Assembly (NCBI GenBank): GCA_040905365.1
Contig: JBBDRQ010000063.1
Location: 1 to 22,369 of the forward strand
Source: JAHWKV01 sp040905365
GTDB lineage: Bacteria; Actinomycetota; CADDZG01; JAHWKV01
DNA: 22,369 bases
Direction of reading: 5' to 3'
The position numbers were made by a program, and so were the translations under genes. Under the pieces are notes generated by a model that was not told the DNA's origin, ran no database searches, and saw nothing but the letters and a program-made list of their open reading frames with translations. Shown one piece after another: positions 6,926 to 14,012 of the stretch; within the stretch, counting starts at the first letter, position 1; each line of letters opens with the position of its first letter.

Positions 6926-9208
6926 ATGAGCAATAGCGGCGAATGCCGGGTTCGGTTTGAGGTCGCCGGAATCGTCCAGGGCGTCGGTTTCCGCCCGTTC
7001 GTTCACGCTCACGCGAGCCGCCTGGGCCTGGGTGGGTTCGTACGAAACGACTCCAACGGAGTGGTCGTCGAAGTGCAGGGCAGTCATGTAGGCGTGAGCG
7101 AGTTCCGGGCCGAGCTCACGGAACGTCCGCCTCCTCTGGCGGTAATGGATCGGGTGGTGGAGACCGCCTTGGATCCTCTGGACAGGCGGGGAACCTTCCA
7201 AATACTGCACAGTGAACATCTCGGTACGGCCGCCGGAGCCATGATCTCGCCGGATGTCGCCACGTGCGATGACTGCCTGGCGGAGATGTGGGACCCGGTG
7301 GATCGGCGTCACCGCTACGCATTTATCAACTGCACCAACTGCGGGCCCAGGTTCACTATATCCACCGGAATTCCCTACGACCGCCCTAAGACGACCATGG
7401 CGCCTTTCGAGATGTGCGGCGAGTGCCGGGAAGAGTACGAGGACCCCTCGGACCGGCGCTTTCACGCGCAACCGATCGCCTGTCCGGCGTGCGGCCCCGA
7501 ACTTCAGTTGCTGGATGCGAGGCTGCTGCCGGCGGCAGGGGACCCCGTCGGGCAAACTGCTCGGCTACTAATGGACTCGGCTGTGGTGGCCGTAAAGGGA
7601 CTGGGCGGATACCACCTGGTTTGCCTGGCTTCGAGCGAGCCGGCCGTAACGAGGCTAAGAGAGCGCAAGGCCCGGGAGGAAAAGCCGCTGGCGGTGATGG
7701 TGGCCGACCTTGACCAAGCGGCCGTTTTGGCAGAGGTGAGCGCCCAGCACGCGAAATTGTTGATCTCTAGGCGGCGGCCGATCGTGCTGATGGACCGCCT
7801 CGCGGACGCGCCGGTGGCGCCGGGCGTGGCGCCGGGCAACCGCTACTTGGGCGTGATGCTGCCGTATACGCCTTTACACCATCTGCTGCTGCGGGCGATC
7901 GGGGAGCCGGTGGTCATGACCTCCGGCAACCTCTCCGACGAGCCGATCGCATACCGGGACGACGACGCTTTTAGGGGTCTCGGACGTATCGCCGACGCCT
8001 ATTTAACCCACAATCGGGATATCCATATGCGCTGCGACGACTCGGTAGTTCGCCTGCCTGCGGGCTCGCGCGACCCCCAAGAGCAGTTGATCAGGCGGGC
8101 CAGGGGGTACGCCCCGGAGCCCATTGAGGTCACGCCGGCTTTCAAGGAACCGATCCTGGCGGCCGGCCCGGAGCTCAAGCACACGTTTTGCATAGGTTCG
8201 GGGGCCCGGGCGATCCTCTCGCACCACATAGGGGACCTGGAGAACTGGGAAGCGATGTCGTCGTTTCTGGAGAGCGTGGAGCACTATCAGCGGGTTTTTG
8301 AGGTCCGGCCCAAGGTGGTGGCGTACGACCTGCATCCCGAATACCTGGCCACCAAGTGGGCCATGGACCTGGATGGCGTCCGGCTGATCGGCGTGCAGCA
8401 CCACCATGCCCACATCGCATCTTGCCTGGCCGACAACCGGCGCAGCGATCGGGTCGTGGGTCTAGCGCTGGACGGCACCGGCTACGGCGACGATGGGACC
8501 TTGTGGGGCTGCGAGGTGCTTGTGTGCGATCTGGCCGGCTACGAACGGTACGGGCATTTGAACACCATGCCGCTGCCTGGAGGCGCGGCCGCCGTCAAGG
8601 AGCCCTGGAGAATGGCGGCACTGTATCTCCAGGCAGCATTTGGATCCGATGCGTATGAGTTGAATTTGAGCTTCGTGCACCGAACCAGGGACCGATGGAA
8701 GCCGATTCTTCGGATGGCTGGGACGGGTTTGAACTCACCGACTTGCTCCAGCGCCGGAAGGCTCTTTGATGCCGCGGCGTGCCTGCTGGGAAAGCGGGAT
8801 CGGGTCAGCTACGAAGGACAGGCTGCCATAGAGCTGGAACAGACGGCAGACCCCAGCGTTGAGGACGGCTACCCGTGCTCGGTTTCGAACGGGCGGCTGG
8901 ATGGTCCCGAGCTGATCGCAGCCATGGTCGCAGACCTCATCGCGGGCGGTTCGATTCCCGAAGCCGCCGCCAAGTTCCATAACGGCTTCGCCGATGCCTT
9001 GGTGGAGGCGGCGGCGCAGGCGGCCCGGGACGTGGGCGTGGGTGTGGTGGCGTTGTCGGGCGGGACATTTCAAAATCAACTGCTGTCCGGCCGGGTTGTG
9101 CGCAGGCTCGGTGAGCGGTCGCTGGAGGTGTTGACCCACCGGCGGGTTCCCGCCAACGACGGAGGTATCTCGCTCGGGCAAGCGGCGATTGCCAACAGCC
9201 AGATTTAG
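6926..9208 (+). CDS. hypF: Carbamoyltransferase HypF
   Basis: HypF converts carbamoyl phosphate and ATP to a carbamoyl group carried to the C-terminal cysteine of HypE, the source of the cyanide ligands of the NiFe site. The 760-residue protein has the normal order: acylphosphatase domain with VQGVGFRPFVHAHA (about 17-30); two zinc fingers, C114/C117/C136/C139 and C164/C167/C186/C189; a YrdC-like ATP-binding domain (about 205-390, with VKGLGGYHLVCLA, RKAREEKPLAVM and MTSGNLSDEPIAY); and a Kae1/TobZ-like domain with the metal-binding VQHHHAHIASC and the LALDGTGYGDDGTLWG loop. Length matches the family (about 750-770). The ATG at 6926 has a weak GGAT ribosome site. It is separated from hypC by 117 bp that contains its own regulatory features, so it may be transcribed partly independently. 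Confidence 0.97.
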   Translation: MSNSGECRVRFEVAGIVQGVGFRPFVHAHASRLGLGGFVRNDSNGVVVEVQGSHVGVSEFRAELTERPPPLAVMDRVVETALDPLDRRGTFQILHSEHLGTAAGAMISPDVATCDDCLAEMWDPVDRRHRYAFINCTNCGPRFTISTGIPYDRPKTTMAPFEMCGECREEYEDPSDRRFHAQPIACPACGPELQLLDARLLPAAGDPVGQTARLLMDSAVVAVKGLGGYHLVCLASSEPAVTRLRERKAREEKPLAVMVADLDQAAVLAEVSAQHAKLLISRRRPIVLMDRLADAPVAPGVAPGNRYLGVMLPYTPLHHLLLRAIGEPVVMTSGNLSDEPIAYRDDDAFRGLGRIADAYLTHNRDIHMRCDDSVVRLPAGSRDPQEQLIRRARGYAPEPIEVTPAFKEPILAAGPELKHTFCIGSGARAILSHHIGDLENWEAMSSFLESVEHYQRVFEVRPKVVAYDLHPEYLATKWAMDLDGVRLIGVQHHHAHIASCLADNRRSDRVVGLALDGTGYGDDGTLWGCEVLVCDLAGYERYGHLNTMPLPGGAAAVKEPWRMAALYLQAAFGSDAYELNLSFVHRTRDRWKPILRMAGTGLNSPTCSSAGRLFDAAACLLGKRDRVSYEGQAAIELEQTADPSVEDGYPCSVSNGRLDGPELIAAMVADLIAGGSIPEAAAKFHNGFADALVEAAAQAARDVGVGVVALSGGTFQNQLLSGRVVRRLGERSLEVLTHRRVPANDGGISLGQAAIANSQI

Positions 9209-9256
9209 CTATTGGGCCGCACAGCCGGTAACGGGATCTTTCCAGACTCGGATTGC

Positions 9257-9271
9257 CAAAGTTCAACTTTG
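9257..9271. promoter_or_regulatory. 15-bp perfect palindrome upstream of hypC (candidate operator)
   Basis: CAAAGTT-C-AACTTTG is a perfect odd-length palindrome in the 117-bp hypF-hypC gap, 54 bp upstream of the hypC start. A poor sigma-70-like pair, TTGCCA (9253-9258) and AATAGA (9276-9281) with 17-bp spacing, would place it in the spacer. The same arms, CAAAGT and ACTTTG, recur upstream of hhyS with a wider gap. That makes a shared transcription factor plausible but unproven. Confidence 0.4.
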
Positions 9272-9325
9272 TGTGAATAGACCCCGGTGTTAAGCTAAAT
9301 GTCCTTAAGACGAAAGGATCGCCTC

Positions 9326-9604
9326 ATGTGTCTTGCTATTCCTGGGCAGATTATCGAGATGATCGATCCGGTCAAAAACATCGCGAAGGTCGACGTCGGT
9401 GGGGTCAGGCGCAACGTGAACGTAGGCCTGCTTGCCGCTGACGGTGACGGCGTCGAGATCGGTGACTGGGTCCTGATACACGTAGGGTTTGCGCTCTCGA
9501 AGGTTGACGAAGCAGAGGCAGCTGCGACGCTCAACCTCCTGCAGGGTCTCGGCGAAGATTTCGAAGACGAGATAGAGCAGTTGAAGACCAGCGACATCTC
9601 GTGA
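9326..9604 (+). CDS. hypC: Hydrogenase maturation chaperone HypC
   Basis: HypC carries Fe(CN)2CO together with HypD and delivers it to the hydrogenase large subunit. The 92-residue product begins MCLAIPGQIIEMI, the invariant N-terminal motif whose Cys2 binds the iron fragment after Met removal. It ends with the typical OB-fold strand GDWVLIHVGFALSKVDEAEA and a helical tail. I chose the ATG at 9326 rather than the in-frame alternative at 9299 because the family motif must start with Met-Cys, and an AAAGGA sits 8 nt upstream. The stop overlaps the GTG of the next, HypC-like gene (GTGA), so the two are probably translationally coupled. Confidence 0.96.
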   Translation: MCLAIPGQIIEMIDPVKNIAKVDVGGVRRNVNVGLLAADGDGVEIGDWVLIHVGFALSKVDEAEAAATLNLLQGLGEDFEDEIEQLKTSDIS

Positions 9605-9858
9605 AATCCGAGCCGCTCGAGGTTCTCGACAAGGATTCTTACGCGGTCGCATGTTCGCTGGTAGACGGGTGCTTGACCTGCGGGGATGTAGCCGTCGAAG
9701 TCGAAGTCATAGAGGTCGACGGTTTTGATGCCGTCTGTGAGGATCCCCATGGGCAGAGAGGAAAAGTAGGCGTTGATCTGGTTATGCCGGTAGAGGCTGG
9801 AGATCGGCTGTTGATCCATGCCGGGGTCGCGATAAGCCACCTAAAGGAGTCCAAATGA
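9601..9858 (+). CDS. Second, divergent HypC/HupF-like chaperone
   Basis: The 85-residue product has the C-terminal HypC fold signature (VEAGDRLLIHAGVAISHL) but no Met-Cys N-terminus. Instead it carries three cysteines in C18-x5-C24-x2-C27 (ACSLVDGCLTCGDVAVEVEV). From memory, a similar Cys-rich HypC paralogue with a CxTC-D-A pattern occurs in other actinobacterial hydrogenase clusters, where it is annotated only as HypC/HybG/HupF family. Its N-terminal cysteine chemistry must differ from canonical HypC, so it may be a dedicated partner of HhyL or a metal-handling variant; this is inference. It starts with GTG, overlaps hypC by 4 bp and overlaps hypD by 4 bp (ATGA), so it sits inside the hypC-hypD coupling chain. 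Confidence 0.82.
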   Translation: MKSEPLEVLDKDSYAVACSLVDGCLTCGDVAVEVEVIEVDGFDAVCEDPHGQRGKVGVDLVMPVEAGDRLLIHAGVAISHLKESK

Positions 9859-10976
9859 AGTTCGTCGACGAATTCCGAGACGTGGAGCTGGCCAGAGCGT
9901 TGGGCACCAAAATCGTGTCGCTGACCGAGCCCGACCGTCACTACAAGATCATGGAAGTCTGCGGCGGCCACACCCACACCATCTACAAGCACGGCATCGA
10001 GGATCACCTTCCCGAGAACGTTGAGCTCGTTCACGGTCCGGGCTGCCCCGTCTGCGTGATTCCGATGGGCCGGGTCGACGACGGTATTGCCATCGCCAAA
10101 GATCCGAACGTCATCTTCACCTGTTTCGGCGACATGATGAGGGTTCCGGGCGGCAACGGCAGCTTCCTCGACGCCAAGGCTGAGGGAGCGGACATACGGT
10201 TCGTCTACTCGCCCCTGGACGCGCTCAAGATGGCCGTCAACAACCCCGAGCGCGAGGTCGTCTTTTACGCCATCGGCTTTGAAACCACCGCTCCGTCCAC
10301 CGCGCTGACCCTGATGCGGGCCAAGGCCGAGGGCATCAAGAACTTCTCCGTGATGTGCAATCACGTCACGATCGTGCCGCCGCTCAAGGCTCTGATGGAG
10401 TCGCCGGATCTGCGGCTCGATGCGTTCATCGGTCCCGGGCACGTCTCCACCGTGGTCGGTTGCCGGCCGTACGATTTTTTGACCAAGGACTACAACACGC
10501 CGATCGTGGTTGCCGGCTTCGAGCCGCTCGACCTGCTGCATTCGATCTCGATGATCATGGAGCAGCTGGACGAGGGTCGGGCCGAGGTAGAGAACCAGTA
10601 TGGGCGCGTCGTGCCCTGGGAAGGTAATCTTCGAGCCCTCCAGGTCCTGCAAGAGGTATTCGAGTTGCGGCCCTACTTCGAGTGGCGGGGTCTCGGGTTC
10701 ATATCCCAAAGCGCCCTCAAGCTCTCGGACGCCTACTCGGACTTCGATGCGGAGCTAAGGTACGCCACCCCGGGTGTACGGGTCGCCGACCCGAAGGCTT
10801 GCCAGTGCGGCGAGGTGCTCAAGGGTGTGATCAAGCCCTGGGAGTGCAAGGTGTTCGGCACCGCGTGTACGCCGGAGAATCCGATAGGCACCTGCATGGT
10901 CTCCTCCGAGGGTGCCTGCGCTGCCTACTACAACTTCGGTCGCTTCGCGCGGTCCAAGGCCCGCGCGGACGCTTAG
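9855..10976 (+). CDS. hypD: Hydrogenase maturation factor HypD
   Basis: HypD is the [4Fe-4S] scaffold on which, with HypC, the Fe(CN)2CO unit is assembled. The 373-residue product shows EVCGGHTHTIYKHG (C36), ELVHGPGCPVCVIPMGR (C64, C67), FTCFGDMMRVPG, FYAIGFETTAPSTA and NHVTIVPPLKAL, all hallmark HypD blocks. Its C-terminal cysteine set (C316, C318, C331, C338, C347, C355, including CQCGEVLKG and GTACTPENPIGTCMVS) supplies the cluster ligands. The length is standard. The ATG at 9855 overlaps the preceding stop by 4 bp, and an AAAGGAG lies about 6 nt upstream. hypE follows after 12 bp. Confidence 0.97.
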   Translation: MKFVDEFRDVELARALGTKIVSLTEPDRHYKIMEVCGGHTHTIYKHGIEDHLPENVELVHGPGCPVCVIPMGRVDDGIAIAKDPNVIFTCFGDMMRVPGGNGSFLDAKAEGADIRFVYSPLDALKMAVNNPEREVVFYAIGFETTAPSTALTLMRAKAEGIKNFSVMCNHVTIVPPLKALMESPDLRLDAFIGPGHVSTVVGCRPYDFLTKDYNTPIVVAGFEPLDLLHSISMIMEQLDEGRAEVENQYGRVVPWEGNLRALQVLQEVFELRPYFEWRGLGFISQSALKLSDAYSDFDAELRYATPGVRVADPKACQCGEVLKGVIKPWECKVFGTACTPENPIGTCMVSSEGACAAYYNFGRFARSKARADA

Positions 10977-10988
10977 ACCTAAGCACCG

Positions 10989-12065
10989 ATGGCGGACTTA
11001 GAGGAAGAGGTTCTTGCGCGGATTGAGCGCCAGCGCAAGTTGAAGGCGCGCTTTCGAGACGAGCACATCACCATGGCGCACGGGGCCGGCGGAAAGACCA
11101 CCCACACCTTGGTGGAGGGCCTGTTTGCCTCCGCCTTCAGCAACGAGGCGCTGGACGAACTGGGCGACGCGGCTTGTTTGGAGGTCGACGGCGCCATGCT
11201 CTCGTTCAGCACCGACGGGCACGTGGTCAAGCCGTTGACGTTCCCGGGCGGCTGCATCGGGGCGCTGGCGGTGCACGGAACGCTAAACGACGTGGCGGTC
11301 AGCGGAGCCAAACCGCTGTTCTTGTCGGTGGCGTTCGTCATCGAAGAAGGCCTGGACGCCGACGTGTTGCGGGAGCAGGTGGCCGCCATGGCCGAGGCCG
11401 CGCAGAAGGCGGGGGTTCCGATAGTGACCGGCGACACCAAGGTGGTGGAGCGCGGCAAGTGCGACGGTATGTACATCGTGACCGCCGGAATCGGTCTGCG
11501 GGACCCGCGGGTCAGCCTGTCCAGCAAGACCATCAAACCGGGCGATCAGATTCTATGTTCAGGCACCGTCGCCGACCACGGCACGGCGATCATGCTCGCC
11601 AGGGGTGAGCTGGAGCTGGAAGCCGACGTGGAGTCAGACACGGCTCCGGTGTGGGAACTGGTGCGGGCGTTGATCGAGTCCGCCGGTTCGGATCTGAGGG
11701 TCATGCGCGACCCGACCAGGGGAGGCGTAGCCACGGTGCTCAACGAGTTTGCCCAGGAGGCCAACGTGGGCATGACCGTCGACGAGGGGGCTGTGCCGGT
11801 CAACCCCGTGGTGCGCGGTGCCTGCGAAATCCTGGGCATAGACCCCATGTACGTGGCCAACGAAGGCAAGCTGATCGCGGTAGTGGGCCCGGAAAGCGCG
11901 GACGCCGCGCTAGAGGCGCTCCAGTCGACGCCGGGCGGCGAACAGGCGGCGATCATAGGTAACGTACAGGAGCAGCCCGAAGGAATGGTTCTGGTGCGCA
12001 CAGGCTTCGGTGGAACCCGGATCATGGACATGCTCATAGGAGACCCGCTGCCGCGGATTTGTTAA
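10989..12065 (+). CDS. hypE: Hydrogenase maturation protein HypE
   Basis: HypE takes the carbamoyl group from HypF on its C-terminal cysteine, dehydrates it with ATP to a thiocyanate and hands the cyanide to the HypCD iron. The 358-residue protein is an AIR-synthase/PurM-like fold with MAHGAGGKTTHTLVEGLF (about 29-46), DGHVVKPLTFPGGCIG, LNDVAVSGAKPLFLSVAFV and VTGDTKVVERGKCDG. It ends precisely with PRIC, so the essential Cys358 is present. The N-terminus has about 20 extra charged residues before the usual family start (MADLEEEVLARIERQRKLKA). It follows hypD by 12 bp without a clear ribosome site, so coupling to hypD is likely. Confidence 0.97.
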   Translation: MADLEEEVLARIERQRKLKARFRDEHITMAHGAGGKTTHTLVEGLFASAFSNEALDELGDAACLEVDGAMLSFSTDGHVVKPLTFPGGCIGALAVHGTLNDVAVSGAKPLFLSVAFVIEEGLDADVLREQVAAMAEAAQKAGVPIVTGDTKVVERGKCDGMYIVTAGIGLRDPRVSLSSKTIKPGDQILCSGTVADHGTAIMLARGELELEADVESDTAPVWELVRALIESAGSDLRVMRDPTRGGVATVLNEFAQEANVGMTVDEGAVPVNPVVRGACEILGIDPMYVANEGKLIAVVGPESADAALEALQSTPGGEQAAIIGNVQEQPEGMVLVRTGFGGTRIMDMLIGDPLPRIC

Positions 12066-12123
12066 GCGGCCCCGCGAGGCCCGCCAAGCGCACCGGCGAC
12101 GTCGGCGCGATCATGGGCTGGTT

Positions 12124-13386
12124 ATGACTGAGCTCACCCAACTGGTCGAGGACCTTTACGCCGAGCGCGAGCGGGTCGATCGCAGCTTCTTCGAGCGCGA
12201 GGCGCCGCGGCTGGCCGAGCTGTGCCATCTCATGGCCCGCCGGTTTATCCGCGGCGGAAGGCTGATCGCGTTTGGAACCGGCCCTGCCGCCACCGACGCC
12301 CAACACGTCTCGGTGGAGTTCGTCCACCCGGTCATTGTCGGCAAGCGTGCCCTACCGGCGATGGCGCTGGCCAACGATGCAGCCTCCTCCGTGGGCCTGG
12401 CGGTCGCGGATCGCACGGGATTCATCTCGCACCAGTTGAGCCTGATCGCGGGACCCGAAGACATCGGGTTGGGCATGGTCCACGGACCCAACGACCCGGG
12501 CCAGGAGCCGGTGGCTGCCGCTCTCAAGCAGGCGCAGGCTGTAGGTTCACTGGCCATCTCGCTCGGCGGACCCGGCGTCGCGGCCGACGGAGCCGATCAT
12601 GTCTTCGAAGTGGACAGCGACGACCCGTACATCGTGCAGGAGGTTCACGAGACTCTCTACCACGTGTTGTGGGAGCTGGTTCACGTCTTCTTCGAACACA
12701 AGGGACTGCTGGAGGACCGCCCCCGTGGGAGTGCGCACGACACCGGCAAGTCCAGCTTCTTGTACCCGTTTCTTGCCGAAGCCGAAACCGAGCTGGAACC
12801 GGTCTTGACGCAGGTCCGCAATTCGATCCTGCAGAAGGTTGATGACGTGATCTCGATGCGCAACGCCTCGCTGCGTCCCCAAGAGCTGGTGGAGACCGCG
12901 GAGCTCATTGCCGGCCGGATCTCATCCGGCGGCAAGCTTTTAATTTTCGGCAACGGCGGTTCGGCGACGGATGCTCAGGACTTTTGTGTCGACCTGGTGG
13001 TGCCGCCGGCCCTGACCGGCGGCGGGGTAGCGGTCAAGCCCATCGCGGCGCTGTCGCTCACCAACGACGCCGCCGTGGTGACGGCGGTCGGCAACGATGT
13101 GGGGTTCGAGAACATTTTTGCCCGCCAGGTCATCGCCTACGGTAAACAAACCGACGTGGCGGTGGCGATATCGACCAGCGGAGGTTCTCGCAACGTTCTG
13201 GCGGCGATCGAGGAGGCCAATCGGCGCAAACTGTTGACCGTGGGCCTGGCCGGTTACGGCGGGGGCAGGATGAAAGAGATCTGCGACCGGACGCACACGA
13301 TCGACGCCGATTACATCCCCAGAATCCAGGAGGCCCAAGCGCCGCAGTACCACGTGCTGAGGACGCTGCTGGGCCGGTTGGTTTAA
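12124..13386 (+). CDS. Tandem SIS-domain protein (GmhA-like phosphoheptose isomerase duplication)
   Basis: The 420-residue protein is two GmhA-like SIS domains end to end. Domain 1 (about 1-200) has GTGPAATDAQH (51-61) and QEVHETLYHVLWELVH (172-187). It keeps H61, E65, Q172 and H180, which match the metal/active-site positions of E. coli GmhA as I recall them. Its second phosphate loop is replaced by VHGPNDPGQ. Domain 2 (about 215-420) has the textbook sugar-phosphate loops GNGGSATDAQ (276-285) and STSGGSRNV (350-358) and keeps Q402 and H410, but has Asp286 and Asp290 where the metal His and Glu should be. No heptose or LPS genes are near; it sits 58 bp after hypE at the end of the maturation run. 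A role in hydrogenase biology is suggested only by position. It may bind a sugar phosphate rather than isomerise one. Confidence 0.85.
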   Translation: MTELTQLVEDLYAERERVDRSFFEREAPRLAELCHLMARRFIRGGRLIAFGTGPAATDAQHVSVEFVHPVIVGKRALPAMALANDAASSVGLAVADRTGFISHQLSLIAGPEDIGLGMVHGPNDPGQEPVAAALKQAQAVGSLAISLGGPGVAADGADHVFEVDSDDPYIVQEVHETLYHVLWELVHVFFEHKGLLEDRPRGSAHDTGKSSFLYPFLAEAETELEPVLTQVRNSILQKVDDVISMRNASLRPQELVETAELIAGRISSGGKLLIFGNGGSATDAQDFCVDLVVPPALTGGGVAVKPIAALSLTNDAAVVTAVGNDVGFENIFARQVIAYGKQTDVAVAISTSGGSRNVLAAIEEANRRKLLTVGLAGYGGGRMKEICDRTHTIDADYIPRIQEAQAPQYHVLRTLLGRLV

Positions 13387-13399
13387 TGGTTGGTTTAAT
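13376..13399 (+). repeat. 12-bp tandem duplication across the SIS gene stop codon
   Basis: GGTTGGTTTAAT occurs twice in direct tandem (13376-13387 and 13388-13399). The first copy contains the TAA stop of the SIS protein. It looks like a recent slippage duplication in the trailer, since it does not change the protein. Confidence 0.8.
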
Positions 13400-13407
13400 G
13401 GGGGGAC

Positions 13408-13442
13408 AAAAAAACCGGCCACCTAATGGCGACCGGTTTTCT
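13408..13442. terminator. Bidirectional rho-independent terminator
   Basis: Between two convergent genes the arms AAAACCGG (13413-13414 region to 13418) and CCGGTTTT (13433-13440) flank a partly paired centre (CCACC/GGCGA region with a TAAT loop). An A-run lies on the left (13408-13414) and a T-run on the right (TTTTCTT). Read on either strand, the hairpin is followed by T-residues, so it can end transcription of the hyp/SIS run and of the minus-strand small gene. Confidence 0.75.
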
Positions 13443-13458
13443 TACAGAGGCCGGGCGT

Positions 13459-13695
13459 CTACTTGTTGCCGGCGCCGGCCAGGTTCTGCATGAGGCTTTC
13501 CATCTGCCCCTTGGCCACATTGTCGAGGCCGAACGACCCGAGCAGGCTTTCGGTTGTCTCGATGGCGGTCTTACGCCGCTTCGCTCCTAAATCGGAGTCC
13601 ATGAAGTACTGGTACGCGGCTATCGCGCCTCCGAGCGCTGCAAGTCCGGCCGCACCGACTGCACCCACAAGTGACAGCTTGGTCGCCATTCCCAT
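13459..13695 (-). CDS. Small hypothetical membrane protein
   Basis: I do not recognise this 78-residue protein. It has one hydrophobic, Ala/Gly-rich N-terminal segment (about residues 6-30, LSLVGAVGAAGLAALGGAIA then YQYFM), long enough for one transmembrane helix. A basic patch (KRRK) and an amphipathic C-terminal part (TTESLLGSFGLDNVAKGQ) follow. A strong GGGAGG 8 nt before the ATG at 13695 supports real translation; an in-frame ATG two codons later is an alternative. It lies on the opposite strand between the maturation run and the structural genes and ends in the shared terminator, so its promoter would lie in the hhyS upstream gap and be divergent from the hydrogenase promoter. Function is unknown. 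Confidence 0.65.
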   Translation of the reverse strand: MGMATKLSLVGAVGAAGLAALGGAIAAYQYFMDSDLGAKRRKTAIETTESLLGSFGLDNVAKGQMESLMQNLAGAGNK

Positions 13696-14012
13696 CCGAC
13701 TGTCCTCCCTTCGTCCACATCCGAATACTACTGTGGCCCAAATCGGGCCTCAAAAGCAACGCCAAAGCTGCTTTCAACCCTCCGATTTCCGGCTGAATAC
13801 CGAACAATAGACCCAAAGTCATTATTTGTGAACTTTGATTTGCCATTAACTAACGATCAGGCGTATCGTACTTAGCTGCGGAAGGTCGTGAATTCCCGGT
13901 TCGGCCCAAACGCAACACATGGCACGCAACAGCACCGTTTTTGGGCCCCTCCAGGAAGCCACGCCCGGACAATCTTGTCCATAGGTCGGCTGTAGGACGG
14001 AGAGGAGCTTTC
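13696..14012. promoter_or_regulatory. 317-bp divergent intergenic region upstream of hhyS
   Basis: This gene-poor stretch separates the small minus-strand gene from hhyS and is the obvious place for the structural-operon promoter. The best sigma-70-like pair I see on the plus strand is TTGCCA (13840-13845) and TATCGT (13864-13869) with an 18-bp spacer, giving a 5' leader of about 135 nt. The leader ends with a clear AGAGGAG ribosome site 7 nt before the hhyS ATG. No other convincing ORF is present; the frame open upstream of hhyS from 13941 lacks family sequence. Confidence 0.45.
13814..13837. promoter_or_regulatory. CAAAGT-n12-ACTTTG inverted repeat upstream of hhyS (candidate operator)
   Basis: Arms CAAAGT (13814-13819) and ACTTTG (13832-13837) lie just upstream of the putative TTGCCA -35 box. 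The same two arms form the tight palindrome before hypC, and TTTGTG is also present near both sites. Position and sharing suggest one regulator, but six-base arms can arise by chance. Confidence 0.35.

Noticed and set aside
9639..10709. Minus-strand open frame of 356 codons opposite hypD
   Set aside because: It is a shadow of hypD and the HypC paralogue, with composition typical of antisense frames and no recognisable motif.
13941..14012. Upstream extension of hhyS (an N-terminal leader reading MGPSRKPRPDNLVHRSAVG)
   Set aside because: It is Arg-rich but has no RRxFxK Tat motif followed by a hydrophobic stretch, and the ATG at 14013 has the good ribosome site and the family N-terminus.
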